NCBI GenBank assembly: GCA_020152595.1
Contig: JAIGNY010000573.1
Coordinates: 494,001-558,000, forward strand
Origin: Chiridota heheva
Lineage: Eukaryota; Echinodermata; Holothuroidea; Apodida; Chiridotidae
DNA: 64,000 bases
Reading direction: 5' to 3'
Shown here in pieces: positions 34,101-46,992 of the stretch. Under the pieces are notes generated by a model. That model was not told the DNA's origin and ran no database searches. It saw only the letters and a list, made by a program, of their open reading frames with translations. Numbering within the stretch: the stretch's first letter is position 1; each line of letters begins with the position of its first letter. Made by a program: the position numbers and the translations under genes.

Positions 34101-37100
34101 GACTTTGACTAGTTTTGATAAAGGATCTTTTTTGGCATCCATAGCATCTCTGAAAAGAATGACAAAGTAAAATTTAGAACTTAAAAACCTACCACCTGTT
34201 TAATGTGTACAGTAGCATCTCTGCAAAACAATGTGGGAAAGCCTATTTTGGTACCATACTTTGGAGTCCCATGCAGGTGGTCCTACACACCTGTGTATTT
34301 TGGACTCTTTACCATGCTGTAAGAGGTAATCTAAGCAGTTATACAGAAAAAAAACTGAAATTCAGCTGTATTTCTGGAAAATATCATGCCTGTACACTAT
34401 ACAAAAATAAGTTGATTAGATATGGGCAATGAATTTATTTTACTTACATGTAAATGTTTTTCAGGAGTACAATTTAATGTAGATCCATGACAAGGACAAA
34501 AAATTGAAGCAAATGATCTACATTTAGGTACTGTACAACAAGGAAAGTCTGGTTCTGGAATTCTATATACAGCATGACACTTATTTTTTGATGCAAATGA
34601 ATAAATCTTCCAGTGACAGGCTGTCTTTGATGCATAAGAATAAAGAAAAGATACATGCACATAAAATGCTCAAAAATCAGTTTTACTAATTCCAATGAAT
34701 TAAAAGAAAAGGGCCATAAGTCTTTTGACAAATTTCACCAGGATTAAGCAATTAAGACTGTTCTCTTGAACTTTTGCTCTCTTGAATTGTGAGCAAAATT
34801 ATTTGTTAGAATGAAAGCAAAGATTCACCCATCTGTTCAATCCTTTCAAGGACCACATCACCTCACACACTTGCTACAGCACATGTTCAAAACCTGATGG
34901 AAAAAACGCATTCCAAGAAAAACTCTCTTACAGGATCTCAATTAGTGTAAATTGAATCTGAATATCTTTAGAAATGGAGCTGATTGGCTCTTCAGGTTGG
35001 AGCATTTTTCTCTGAAAGAACTTTCTTGATAACTATTTAAGCTTCAATTTCAAGCTCTTTTAACAACTTCAAACAAATTTTAATCTAAAAAGGCTAAAGC
35101 ACAATGACACAAAATCTTCAAAAATACAAACAGGATATGGATGTTGACTTTTCAGAAGTGTTTGTTAAGAAAAATCATTTCTTTTAAACTGTAATGGTGT
35201 AATGCCAGATTTCACAAGCTAACATGTTTTAGTTATCAAGATGACATTCTCATATCAATAAGGTACAGATGCTTCGACAATGTCATTTTTCAAATTCTAA
35301 AAAGACCTCCACATTACAGTATTAAATGCACAGACCTGATGTTTTTCTTCTTTTTATCTGAGAATCCTGCAAGTTTTTAAGTTTCCATCATTTTAAAACT
35401 TTGCACACAGACATCTAGGAAAGGGACTGAATTCATAGTCCGGGACAATTTTCATGTCAATAGTTTAATATTGGTTCCTTTACTAGCTTGAACTATCTAA
35501 TTTATAATATTTAATGTCATCATTAAACAAGCTTGCGACAACTTTAAAATTCAACAAGTCCTGCAAAAATAAAGATCAATGTAGTTTTTTTTCTTACTAT
35601 CCACTACCACATAACATGGACATGTATTAATTTGCAAAAAGTTAGTTTTAAATCCATTAAGAAAATGATTCTTACCTTGCAGAAGATAAGGATACCGTGT
35701 CTTGTTTGGTTACTTTAATAGATGACAAAGACCCAGTAGAATCACGACTTCCGGTTAAGCTAGACTTTCTTGAACCTGCGTCGCTCCTTCGATAAAGAAC
35801 ATTGCTGATATTCTGCCTAGCTTCACCACGCGTCGTTGGTGTGCGTAAGTCGGACGATCTTGACCCTAAGGAACGTCGAGCATCCTTCAAAGTGGAAGCA
35901 TCATCTAGTGACTTAGTGGATGTTGATATAATTCGATCTGTGGGTGGAGGAATGGGGACGGTTGCAGATCTTCTCAGCTTACTTTCTGGTCTTTTTGAGC
36001 TTGAACCAAATGAATTTCTACGATCCATTGAAGTCCGAGTAGGTGACGGAAAGGTTGGACTAGTAGGGGTTTTGGGGGTATCCCCTTGAGCATCTTTTTC
36101 AATAGAATTGATTAAATTCCTCACTGAAAGTTGGGTATTGGAATTATTATTAAACGAACTTGACTTCCGTGGGGTTGATGTGGTGGTTGATGTAGCTCTA
36201 CTCTTTTCTTTTTCTGCAGATTTAAGAAAAGCGTGCGCCCGTTTTTGAATTTCTGGGTCCTTTTCCACCAAAGGTGATCGTGGCACAGTGTCTATAGAAG
36301 TTCTTCCCTTGTCTGATTTGCTCAATCTATCTAGTTCAGTGGAAAGACTCTTAACTTTATTCTGCAAATCTACTTTCTCCTTCTCTAATTTCTTAACCTC
36401 ATCTTGTGCTTCCTCCCTATAATCATTTGCGATTCTTACGGTCTGTTGAAGATCCTTCTGGAACTGGACCCACTCTTCGGTGTCCTTAACGCTGTTTCGC
36501 TTCAAATCCAGTAAATCTCTCTGCATAGATTGCTTTTCCTTTCGAAGTGACTGCACAGCTTCGTTGAGATCATTAATAGTGCTTAAATGCTGCTGCCTGT
36601 CAGAATCCAGCCTTTCGTACGCATCCTCCAGCTCAATAACAGCATCCTTCATCCTCATGTAATCATTCTCCACTTCCTCCTTCTCTTCTTCAAGCTCACG
36701 GATAATTTCCTGATAAGATGCAGCCTCTTCATCAAACCTCTGTTTGTTCAGGTCAAACTGGTATTCTACTTTCTCCAACTCCACTTGCAACTTTTCTGCA
36801 TGGTTATTGCTGTCATTTAGTGCTTCTTCCAGCTCCCTACATCTGGATTCAAGTCCATCTTTCTCTTTCCTAGCATTCGTAATAAGCAAATCTAAATTCA
36901 AATTTCCTTCTGGGTCTTGATTTTGGAAGACTGCCACCAGCTTTTGCCGCTCCTGCGATAGCAATTCCTGATGTTTTTCACGTTCAACCTCGCTACTTGC
37001 TAACTGCCCTGTGATGACAGTCAGTTTTTGTTCTAGTTCTTGCTTCTCTTTGACAGCTTGATGCATCATCCGCTCCATTTCACCTAACTTCATTTTGACT

Positions 37101-37975
37101 CTCTGTTCTTCGGATTCCAGAATGGAATTATGATCTTTCAATATAGCACACAGCTCTTGCCGTGCTTTTTCATTTTTAGTAATATCCTCTAAATCTGCAT
37201 GTTCAGCACTGAAATCTGCTCTTACAAGACTTACATCTAAAAATTCATCCAAACTATATTCGATTTCATTTGAATCCAGTAAAGCCTTAAAAAATTCTGC
37301 TAAATCTTTTAATCTGTTTAAATTTGTTATCTGTCGTGCTATAGCATCTATGATGAGTCCTTTGTCTTCAGATAATTTTTCATTGCCAAATGTCAGGTCA
37401 CTGACCGACTGCTGCAAGTCGGACAATTCTTGAAGTGTTGCTTGGAGTTCCTCATTAACACTATAATGATTTTCTTCCATCTGTTGAATACGATCCTGAA
37501 GACAAGCTACTGACCCCTCCCCTTCGCTACTATGTCCCTCCCAATTTGCATCTGCTGGCAGAGAACTTTCCTCAAGAAAACCTCTAAGAGATCCTTCAGA
37601 AGATGAAGGTAATAATGACAGAATAGGATCCTCCCTGCCGCTATCATTAACATGGCATGAAGTACCCACACCTTCATCACTTTCAATTGGAATTTCTTGA
37701 TCTTCATCAAGCTCATTATTTTCCGCGGGAGTGTTTTCTTCATCTGTACTGCTCCCCTCTAGCCCTAACAAACGAGCTTTTTCTGTGTCAGTTCTGACGT
37801 CTTGTGGATCTATGTCACCCATCCTGAGACGATCTTTTAGTTGTCTGTTTTCTCCTTTGAGAAGTTCTAATTGTAATCGCATGGAGCTGTTCTCCTGTTG
37901 TGTTTGCTGTAACAGAGCTTGGATTTCACTCCACCCTGAAGATGAGACATCACCTTTAGCAGTTGCTTGACTCAT
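28080..37975 (-). CDS. SPECC1L: Cytospin-A (SPECC1L) ortholog, coiled coil plus CH domain
   Basis: Actin- and microtubule-associated cross-linker of the cytospin family, needed in vertebrates for adhesion, cell shape and cytokinesis. Five coding exons on the minus strand: 35676-37975, 34035-34149, 31625-31741, 30612-30671, 28080-28172 (894 codons plus stop). Residues about 20-60 and 155-545 are coiled coil. The hallmark [20 protein letters not shown] followed by [15 protein letters not shown] is almost the vertebrate SPECC1/SPECC1L sequence. Residues about 570-765 are a Ser/Thr/Pro-rich linker. The CH domain starts at [10 protein letters not shown]. The start is the ATG at 37975 because in-frame TAA and TGA lie about 40 nt upstream. 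The protein is shorter than the ~1117-residue vertebrate form, which has a longer N-terminus. SPECC1 is a close alternative; invertebrates usually have one ancestor of both. Confidence 0.92.
30612..30671 (-). CDS. SPECC1L: SPECC1L exon: [20 protein letters not shown]
   Basis: 20 codons (ctccacag acceptor, gtgagt donor). The peptide matches the vertebrate CH segment [20 protein letters not shown]. Confidence 0.94.
30767..31000. mobile_element. 234-bp MITE flanked by TTAA
   Basis: Ends AGGGGCACTAGACC... and ...GGTCTAGTACTCCT are inverted repeats matching at 22 of 26 positions. TTAA lies on both sides (30763-30766 and 31001-31004), as in piggyBac-type insertions. No coding capacity. In an intron of SPECC1L. 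Confidence 0.75.
31418..31599. repeat. Exact 91-bp tandem duplication
   Basis: 31418-31508 and 31509-31599 appear identical (ctcaatgaatatgaaatatt ... accttatacat). About 25 bp from the donor of the indel-bearing CH exon. Confidence 0.93.
31625..31741 (-). CDS. SPECC1L: SPECC1L exon: CH domain core, with two indels
   Basis: Splice sites are intact (ttcacag acceptor, AAA|gtaagt donor) and total length is 117 nt. Literal reading gives [12 protein letters not shown] then a stop. Removing one base near the NF codons (about 31708) and adding one near the 'AIL' codons (about 31675) restores the expected [15 protein letters not shown] and [18 protein letters not shown]. The net length change is zero. 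Either assembly indels or a real lesion. Confidence 0.85.
32030..33045. repeat. Four tandem ~290-bp repeats ending in CA run
   Basis: Copies begin at 'cattaatatgcatgacat' near 32040, 32331, 32597 and 32884. Each has a 'gaccatg...ctatctgtgtaccac' segment and a 'ttcttgagatat' segment. The block ends in (CA)n at 33020-33041. The same family occurs at 60.8-63.2 kb. Confidence 0.8.
33560..33760. repeat. C-rich ~20-bp repeat
   Basis: ccccctggggtccgccctgc units, degenerate. Open in three plus-strand frames as Pro/Gly-rich peptides. In an intron of SPECC1L; no splice support for coding. Confidence 0.85.
34035..34149 (-). CDS. SPECC1L: SPECC1L exon: start of CH domain
   Basis: Acceptor ttcttttcag, donor AAG|gttggt. 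It reads [20 protein letters not shown] then [18 protein letters not shown]. The [17 protein letters not shown] core is diagnostic of cytospins. Ends in phase 0. Confidence 0.95.
35676..37975 (-). CDS. SPECC1L: SPECC1L large coiled-coil exon
   Basis: A single 2.3-kb exon, open for 766 codons, ending GCAAG|gtaaga so that the last Arg codon is completed by the next exon. It contains the N-terminal helix (ENRQLKDRL), an acidic insert, the long coiled coil, [20 protein letters not shown] (vertebrate EWRQFQADLQTAVVIANDI), [10 protein letters not shown] (vertebrate TLIKSFDSA) and a phospho-type Ser/Pro/Arg linker. Codon usage and GC content are distinctly higher than the flanks. Confidence 0.95.
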
Positions 37976-38031
37976 AATGGAGCTGAAGTCTTCAAAACCA
38001 ACAAGCAGCTTCCCTCATTACTTTGTCTGTC
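37976..38031 (-). other. SPECC1L 5' UTR exon part
   Basis: Before the ATG the frame contains TAA and TGA. A plausible acceptor (gatttcttgacag) lies just beyond, suggesting that a 5' non-coding exon is spliced from further upstream. Confidence 0.45.
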
Positions 38032-38672
38032 AAGAAATCAAAACAAATATGGGAAGTCAGTCACAATCCAAATAATAGTAATAAAACTAAAATGCACTTG
38101 AAACAAAAAAGACAGAAATAATTAGTGCTTAGTTTTCACTGCCATATGATAGAAGAACATTCTAAATCGGATAGAAATGTAAATGATATCTGAGGAAAAA
38201 ACTCAAGCCAGGCTTTTTTAAAGGCCAACTTTCAAATGGCATTAATGATACAATGGCATGAACTTATGAGAAGACCATTAAAATTTGTAACAATTCTTAC
38301 ATCTTGCACACCATACCAACTAACAAGTTTTCAAAACTTGAGCACCCTTTTCACCATTTTTGAACTTAAGATCAGCCACATGAGAAAGCAAAACTATGAC
38401 ACAAGTATGGTCATATCATTCAAAACTACAAGACATCCAATATCAATATACATATTCTTGTTTTCTCAAATAGAATAAATTGGTAAAGGAGACATGCAAT
38501 GTTTTCCTTTTAGCCAAACAAGCATCAAAAGTCATTGTCATACAGTTTCCCTAATTTCAGAACAATAATGGGGTTACATTAGAAAATGGAGAAAATTCTG
38601 ATGACATCTCAAATAAATTTGCATTTTTTTGAATAATAAAACTACAAATGACAATCTTTCATAAATTACATG

Positions 38673-39012
38673 ATGCACTTGTCAATTGTGTGACTCACCC
38701 CTACCTACACCCCCAGACATGGTGAGTAATGACCAAGGTGTATAGGTGTATGACCAAATAATGTACGTTGACACACCCCTCACTCACTTAAAGGTGACTG
38801 ACACTTCTTCTGAAATGACTTACCCCTAAATCATTCACCTCTGTACAAAGTGAATAGGTCTGAACTAAATTGACTCACCCTAGGGTCACTCTGGTGACTG
38901 ACAATTTGGTACATTGATGCACATGTGAGTCACTGTTTCATATGTCAATGACTCACATTTGACTGACTTTGCTAGTGGCAGTAGGCATGAGTCATACAAC
39001 TGACAAGTGCAT
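38673..39012. mobile_element. MITE copy 1, AP-1-motif rich
   Basis: Perfect 12-bp inverted ends ATGCACTTGTCA / TGACAAGTGCAT, extending imperfectly to about 29 bp. The interior has five TGACTCA/TGAGTCA words. A copy of the same element lies at 39158-39464 and a decayed copy at 48763-49071. Confidence 0.8.
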
Positions 39013-39157
39013 TATATCTCTAAAAGAATCTAGTCTTGGTACAGTAGCAGAGATTTCTTCCTGAAAGTCAATACTGGAGTTCAACTTTTTGTCATATTGT
39101 TTCTAAGGTGTCAGTTATAATTTGGACTAACCAATACAACTCCCTGGTTGAACTGTT

Positions 39158-39464
39158 ATGCACTTGTCAATTGTGTAACTCACCCCTACACCCCCAGAAA
39201 AGGTGAGTCATTGCACCAGAGTGGGTGGACAGAACATGTACATTGATGCACCCTGACATTTTTTGTGAAATGACTCAGCCCAAATCAATCACCTCTGTAC
39301 AAATTTAATGGGTCTGAAGTAAATTGACCAACCCCAGAGTCACTCTGGTGACTGACAATTTGGTACAATAATGCACATATGAGTCAGATTCATATGTCAA
39401 TGACCCACCTTTGACTGGCAATGCCGGAGGTAGCAGGCGGGAGTCATACAACTTACAAGTGCAT
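39158..39464. mobile_element. MITE copy 2
   Basis: Same family as 38673-39012. Starts ATGCACTTGTCAATTGTG, ends ACTTACAAGTGCAT. Interior colinear with copy 1. Confidence 0.8.
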
Positions 39465-41385
39465 TATTTTGTTTGTTCTAGTTGTTGAAGTCTACACAGC
39501 AAATAAATTCACGTTTCACAAACATTCCAAAGTTTCAATATTAATTCCTCAAATATAATCATTCATGCAAAGTACTCAAATTTGTATCACTACCTTTGTA
39601 ACACATTCCCTATGTTTAATTCAGAACCTTGTCCAGTGTCAAAAATAAATCTTGACAAATTTGGTAAGATCCAAATTATCAATACGGACAGAATTCTTAC
39701 CAACTGGAAGCCTCAGTTCCTGTACAATATTCTTGTCAAATCAAACCAAAAATATACATGAATTCAGTTTTAACGCCTCTTTATGCACTTTCTTCTAATG
39801 CACAAAAACCATAACCAAATCACAGATCATGTCTCAGGAACTCCTTACTTCACATTATGATGAAAGATTTCCTTCTGATAACAATTTATACATATCAGTA
39901 CTTCCTTAAAGCAATATCCACACATACAAGAATAACATCTACCTCAGCATAGGGAGATGCCATCAAAAATGCCGATCTAACACTTTTACTTTCAAGCATT
40001 TAGTTCTTGCAAATAAAACAGAAGATGAGAACTACACATGGCAACAAAAAAAAAATCAATTTCTTTCCAACTGATCATGAATGCATAGAAAATCAGTCCA
40101 TATTACTGTACTGTAGAATCATCATCCTTCCCACACTCACTCTGCCTTCTTCATTAATTAGGATGTCTGAAACTAATTCACTTCAGAATACTTTTGCTTT
40201 ACACAATTACTTTGGTGCCATCAGCAGTCCCCATCCAAAAAAGCCAATTTAAAAAGGTTAATTGTGGTTGGAGAGCTGTGAACCCAAACTAATGCTAGTG
40301 TTCAGAGCTAATAAAGAAAAGATCAGGGCACAATGAACAGATGGTAGCAGTGAATACATGTTTACCAATATTGAAGCTTCACTGGATTGTTTTTATTTTA
40401 GTGTTGACTTGATTTCATACTGCAATCTGCTGAAGAAGCTATCTTCATGCTAAATATGCTTGTTTAAGTTTCTGGTCTTTGTTTTCTGTGTTTTGTTAAT
40501 TAATTTATTTCTTAAAGGTTCAGTATCTTAATTCTTGACTAGATCTTTAAAAGGAATTAACATGTTTTTTGCAGTAAATAATGATAGTGAAAAGAATATT
40601 CTAACTTATGTTCGAATATTATGGAGGAAGGGGGGAGACAAACAGAAAAACAATTCCAACCAGGAGAGGATTCTAGACATGAAGTGCGAGAATGTAGGAG
40701 GGATGTCAGGATACCAATTAAAGCATTCAAACATATGGAAGTATCTATATAGGGGTAGGAAGTATCAGTATTCAGATTTCAGAGCTTAACAACTTATTAC
40801 ACAGTGTTCAAATTTGATCCTGTAAAAAACTGGAAGCCTTATCTCCGAGGTAGATCAATCATGTAGTCATAGTGAACTAAACTATATCATGATTTCAAAA
40901 CAAAATACCAAATCCTATTTCTACCGGCCGGATCACACATAACATAGTGAACATACAAGGTTCTAAAAACAAGCAATCTGCTTACACGAGATGAATTGAA
41001 ATCCGAATCTATTCTCATTAATCCTTTCCACAAAGCATCAAATCCTCCATATTCCAAATTCAGAAAACACCTATCTATGACAAATTAGAATTAAACAGCT
41101 AGCCAAAATAAGCTGATGCAGTGCAATATTTAGAAACATCAGTAACAGTACATGTCCAATTAACATTCACTGCCCATGTATCATAATCCTTACATAGGAA
41201 TCTTCAACCTGACTCACAAAGTACCTGGTGCTTCAAAGAAGACATAAAGTCTGATACAATCATTATTTCATAAGATAGGGGATTACAATCTTAACCAACT
41301 ACCACAAACAGCAAGTCACAATCTTATTCCTATCTCATGTTATTCATGTTTAAAGCCACACATGGAGGCTGCCATTTTGTTCAAT

Positions 41386-42215
41386 TCTGGTTGGTTTGGT
41401 TTGTTGATGTTTAACTGCACCGCGACAGTCAGAGTCAAATGTGCCAAGAGGGTTTTAATAAATTATGGTGTAAGGGTTAGGATAGTGAGGAGATGGAAGG
41501 TTTGTAAGGGAGATAAAGAAGAAAAGCAGAAAAAATGGGTACGTAAGGTTTGGTGTAGAAAGGAAGGGGAGGGGAGGGGAGAGTTAAATGTAGTGGAAGA
41601 AGTTGTTGAAGTGGAAGAGGTTGTTGTTGTGGTGGAAGAGGTTGTTGTTGTGGTGGAAGAAGTTGTTGTTGTGGTGGAAGAAGTTGTTGTTGTGGAGGAA
41701 GTTGATGATGTTTGAGGAAGAATTGTAAAGGTCCGAGATTAAGGATAGTGAGGAGAGAAGAGATCTGAAGTTCTGGTATAGGGGACAGGGTACGAAGATA
41801 TGCTTAATGGAGAGATCGGTATTACAAGTGGGGCAGAGAGGTGTAGGGAAGTCGGATAAGAGATGGTAGTGAGTGAGAGAGTAGTGGCCGAAGTGGTGAG
41901 GGAGTGCAGAGGGGTCTTGGTCCCAACTTTGGATTTGATGGTGTGGAGTTTGTTACTGGTTTCGTGATTCCAGGAGTTTTGCCAGGTTTTTCTAATTTTT
42001 TTTTAATTTTTATGTAGTTGGAGATGAAGAGACGAAGGTCTGAGTAAGGAATAGGAAAAGGAGAGGCGATGTTTGACAGAGCTTTGTTGGCGGCTCTGTC
42101 GGCTCTCTCGTTGCCAGGGATGCCGACATGGTTGGAAATCCAGAAAAAGATAATATTCTTTCCCAATAAGAAGAGTGTGGAGTTTGTTGAGGATTTGTAG
42201 AATTTTGCATTAAAT
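41386..42215 (-). mobile_element. I-group LINE 3' fragment, RNase H, minus strand
   Basis: The minus strand reads IIFFWISNHVGIPGNERADR then AANKAL, the RNase H C-terminal motif (usual FFWIPSHVGI; here Ser replaces Pro and Asn replaces Ser). It ends in the shared tail ggcacatttgactctgactg and caacaaaccaaacc. An internal 21-bp array near 41600-41705 (gttgttgttgtggtggaaga a) encodes Asn/His runs and is a local expansion. Confidence 0.8.
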
Positions 42216-43481
42216 TATTGTGCCTGATGACATAATTTCCCCAACAGGGACATAAGGATTATAATGTATTTATTTATAAATGAGATTTAAATTTTCATTC
42301 CAAAATGATGTGATACAAAATTTTTAAAGCATGTTGTGATAATTTCATGTGGACACAAAAATGTCCTTGACCTTACAAAATAAAAAAACATTTTTCATAA
42401 GCTAGAAAACCTTAGGTAGATTATAATGAAATCCAAGCTTTCCAACATCCTGCTGGGCTGATGACACCATAATCTGCATGTTTGAAATCAAAATGGCAGC
42501 TCTTGTAGTTCTATTTATTAGTGGCAATAAAGTTTTTGATATTTCTAAATAATGTTTTAAGATTTCTTTGGGAGGTATGGAACTTGGTCAGAAGATTTGT
42601 GAGTATTAATTCTATCATATAAAATAAGGATTATGTCAGACTTTATGTCTCCTTAAGTAAATCCCTCAAAAACATGCATACCATGTAAAACATAAACAAA
42701 ATCACTGACAATTCCCAAAATAAAATCATACTTATTTTCAACAAAGTATTAAGGTGCCTGTCACTCCAATAACCTTATATAACAACTTGCATGTGGATGT
42801 ACAGTAGTGTTTATGCAAAACAACATTTCCTTTTTGTACATTTTGCCATATTTGCCAGACAGCTTTATGGTCAACCTAGTACATATGATTTATGTTTGCT
42901 CTCCACCAAATGAAGCCTCGGGTGATATGGGAGTGTAGGTAGGTCCATGGAAGAACTCGATAACACTCAACATGATGAAAATGTATGGCTAGCTGAAATA
43001 TCAAAATAATTGTCTGCCAAGAGCTGGCAGTGGAATAGTGAAGTGATGAAAGATGTGATTTAAGTAACATGACAATATCTACCATGAACAGTTTCATAGA
43101 AACTTAATTCACACATTTGAATATGATTAACAATGTGGGACTCCTAGATTGTGCACAGTACAATCAAGTTTCGGGTAAATTGTAAACCAGACAACAAAAT
43201 CTCCTTTTGTTAATCATAAAATAGATATATAAAATAATATGAAGACTTAGACCTGAAATACAAAAGCTGTTCAAAGACAATGTATCCAACTGATTTTTCC
43301 TATTTGCTGTTCACATGTATTTTAAATGAAGAACTTTAAATCAGTTCATGTTCCCTGTACCTCTTTTGTCCCTAGTCCATATACCTACAGTAATAACACA
43401 CAGGCACTACACTATTGTTAGTATTTCATATTCATTAATAACACACTGACTGCTAAGTTGATATGTAATAGATACTTGCTA

Positions 43482-43789
43482 CAGGCACGTAGCCAGGGTG
43501 GCGGTATCGACCCCCTCCCCAAAAAAAGAACAGACCTTTTCAAAACAAAACATTTTTTTTCTTTTCTGATTTTTATTACTTTCAATATGATTTTACATTT
43601 TTACCTAGCTGATATATCAGGCGATTGAATACAATATTAGATGTTTTTAGGCACCCTCTAATCCACCAAAATGCATAGCTTCCGGGGACCCCACTAGGGG
43701 CCCCTATACCCCACACCGAATGCACAAAGCATATACAGCTGGCAAATCCGCCGCCCCCTCCCCCAAAAAAAAACCTGGCTACGCCACTG
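43482..43789. mobile_element. hAT MITE, 308 bp
   Basis: Ends CAGGCACGTAGCCAGG and CCTGGCTACGCCACTG are inverted repeats. The flanks are ACTTGCTA (43474-43481) and ACTTGCTT (43790-43797), an 8-bp target duplication with one change. The C/A-rich interior has no coding capacity. Confidence 0.85.
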
Positions 43790-43999
43790 ACTTGCTTCGC
43801 TTAAACCTATGGCTACCATGTTTAAACACAGTAACTGATTTCACATGGAGAGGTTGTACAAAGGAAATAAAGGAATATGCCCATGTTTTTTTGTAACCTT
43901 TCATAAGAAAATGAAAAATATTAGAAACAATTTAGTACAAAAATCATGTTGATATGTTATTCCTACTAGGAGGTATTAAAATTTTAAGGTTTACAATAA

Positions 44000-46950
44000 A
44001 TGCCAATAAACGAATAGGAAAAGGCTCAGTATGGCAACACAGCAACACATTCTCCCACAAAGTTGATTTATTTCATTAAAATCTAACATCCTTTTTTATT
44101 ACTAAAACCTGTTAGAAAAATAAATTGATGAAAGTTAAGTATTCATATACATTGCCAAATATACCCTACTTCAATAACTTTTGGAAAATTGTTTCTAATC
44201 ATACAGAAACAACCAATTAACATTCAAAGAAATACATTAGCATTTGCAATGGAACTGCCTCTATGACATCATCAAACACGAAATTCATCATACTGTACAG
44301 AAACTTTAAAATGACACTTGGGAAATCTTAAAAATCAATATTTCCTGAACGGAATATGATACCAACCTGATTTTTGTGCCAAATTGGCTCTTAAAGTATG
44401 CTCTTTCAGTTAAAATTGTATAAAAAACCATGGAAACATTCCTTTAAGTTTCACTTCTCACCTGTTAGTAACCAACAAAGTGAATATGAAACCAAAGCAT
44501 GGGCTTTATATTCAATAAAGAGGAGAATCTGACACAAAGGGTAAGTTTTATATAAAAGTGCAGCAGCGAACATAATTTCTGTAACTTTTGTAAGTTTTCA
44601 ACCACTATTCAATTGTTAAAAGTTAAATAATATTTTTCTTCAAAATGTACTAAGTATTGTATGCATGTATTTAATTGTTTTGTGCCAGAGAAAAAGACCC
44701 CAAGAGTTATTATATCACACAGCCCCCTCTTCTAATAATCATTGTAATGTACAGTATGTTTCTCTCACAATACAGCATTCAATACTAATAGGAATTATAT
44801 TTAAGTTACTTTTTTCAGTTTTGAGTCTTGACCAGAGAACTTCTCCCTGTTGTGACACACCAAATGCAGTGTTAAATTTATAAATGACCTTCCATGTTAG
44901 GTGAAGGCTAAATGCTCAAAAGGCATAAAATCCCCTTTATAAGACAAGTTCAGAGCAGTAAAACTATTTATCTGAAGCTCAGAGAGATTAATCAAGATTA
45001 ATGACAAACATTCTCTTAACTTTGGTATCAAGGGTATTGATCAAGATGATCCTTTTAAGAAGTGGGTGTTAGTAATGTGGGACGAATTGTGATTACAATA
45101 ATGTTTTTACCACGATATTTGTCAGGTCTGTACGATTCGGAGATTTATAAAAGCAGAAAAAGAGACAAAGAGTGGAAGTTCTCATCAAAACCGAAACCAT
45201 TTTATTTCTGGATTTCAGACCAAAGTCTGGATTATAAATTTGTTTCTTGTACTGTCCTAGATAAGGTAAACACAAATGTTGGCAAGCATGGGAAGTAATA
45301 TCTTAGTAAAATTGACACATTTGGTATACCATTAAGTATACATCACATTGTGTCTGATGCTAAACACTACATGCAGTCTAAAAGCAAGCACCAACCTTTG
45401 ACCAAGGAGGGACAAAAGGTTTGGGAAAGCTGATAATACCCTCATCAACCTTCACTATAGTAACAGTGCACAAGGCATTTAAAAGATTTCAATGGACAAA
45501 TTTCACATTTTCAAATTTGATCAGCCGTAAATCAGAAAATTAGATAATGAAAATTAATACTTCATGTTCTAACATGAATTAAATATTCTCTCTAGACTCA
45601 AATAAACAATCAAAATAAAAGTAAACTATGAGGAATGCACACAGAAAAGAAGTTTGCACTAAAACTAAAGAACAGTACCATAAGCATCTGGAAGTTATGT
45701 GAAAAATATAAACAGCACCAGAATTCACACTTGCCTATTATCCATTGATAAATGCAGCAGATTGAAATTAATTATAGAATGCTTCCAATGGCACAAAAGG
45801 AAGACCTTGTTGAATCGTACTACAGTATAACAGCAACAGTCAGAACAAGCCTTTAAATCAAGTACATCATTCACATACAAAACACTATAATGAAATTATT
45901 GTGCTTGCAATGTTAATCAAACTTTTATATTCACTCAGGTGTAAAACCAATTATCCTGAAAACTTAACGATGTTAAACGTGAAAACCACTGCATACAAAC
46001 ATGCAGCTTAGCGTATGTCTATATTTATGTCTGCAGAAAGTAAACTGCCAAGTATTTGTGTTCAGGAAGAAGGGCTATTAGCTCAAACACACAGAGTAAA
46101 TATAGAACAACAAATTACATAAGACTAAACAGGAAGGTGTGGTCTGCGCAAAGCCGATGACAGGTGAAATGCGTGGAATATAATAACAAATATTTAGAGA
46201 TATGTGGTTCACAATTTGTGGAATAGTAAATATGAATCATGTAAGTAATACCTTCCTGGAATTTAAGGGACGTTTGAGTAAAAGGAAAGTCTTTGCTTAA
46301 CTTTGGCATAACAACAGAGACTTCCTCAGTTATTGACAGCAAATTACTTTTAGACATCAAATGAACTTTAACCTAATAATGAAAGATGACACTTTCAGTC
46401 TCCTAGGAGCAATGCATACTGTCTGAGTACCTATGAGCTCCACAATTCATTATAGATACCAAACATACAGAAGCAGCATTTTTTGTACTGTTTTATATTC
46501 CTTAGTTGCTGTAACAGCCTTTTTACAACCTGTTTAATGTAACATCGTAACATCCTAGCAACCTAATGAACATTTCACCTCGGCTACATTGCAATAAACT
46601 CTACATGCAATATCCTATGGTGCTTCGGGTCATAAAATTCTCATGTAATGGAATAAACAAAATGTGTTGTACTTCTTCAGCTAGACCAAAATATAATGTA
46701 TGTCAGTTTCCAATTTTACTTGCCTAAAATCTTTGATTTTACTTTTTTTTACTTTTCTAAATTACATTCTTATGGATTTTCAGGAAAAACAAAAAACCTT
46801 AGTACTACAAGATGGCTTATTTCACTTTGACTTTGGGATTTTCCTATAGGAACAACATGAGAGAAACTGATTTATATTACAGACTTGTAAAATGACATTA
46901 AATTTTATATTTTTTTAAATTTAAAATTAATTTCATTTAAAAATGGCAAT
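44000..46950. other. Gene-poor AT-rich stretch
   Basis: About 3 kb with no recognised exon, repeat array or element ends. Confidence 0.4.
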
Positions 46951-46992
46951 TATTTTCTTTCAACATTATCTGTAGTATCAGTATTAAAGTCA

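Noticed and set aside
35802-36089. Plus-strand ORFs opposite the coiled-coil exon
   Set aside because: Antisense shadows of SPECC1L.
45062-45298. 78-codon plus-strand ORF with a plausible composition
   Set aside because: No recognisable similarity and no supporting splice sites.
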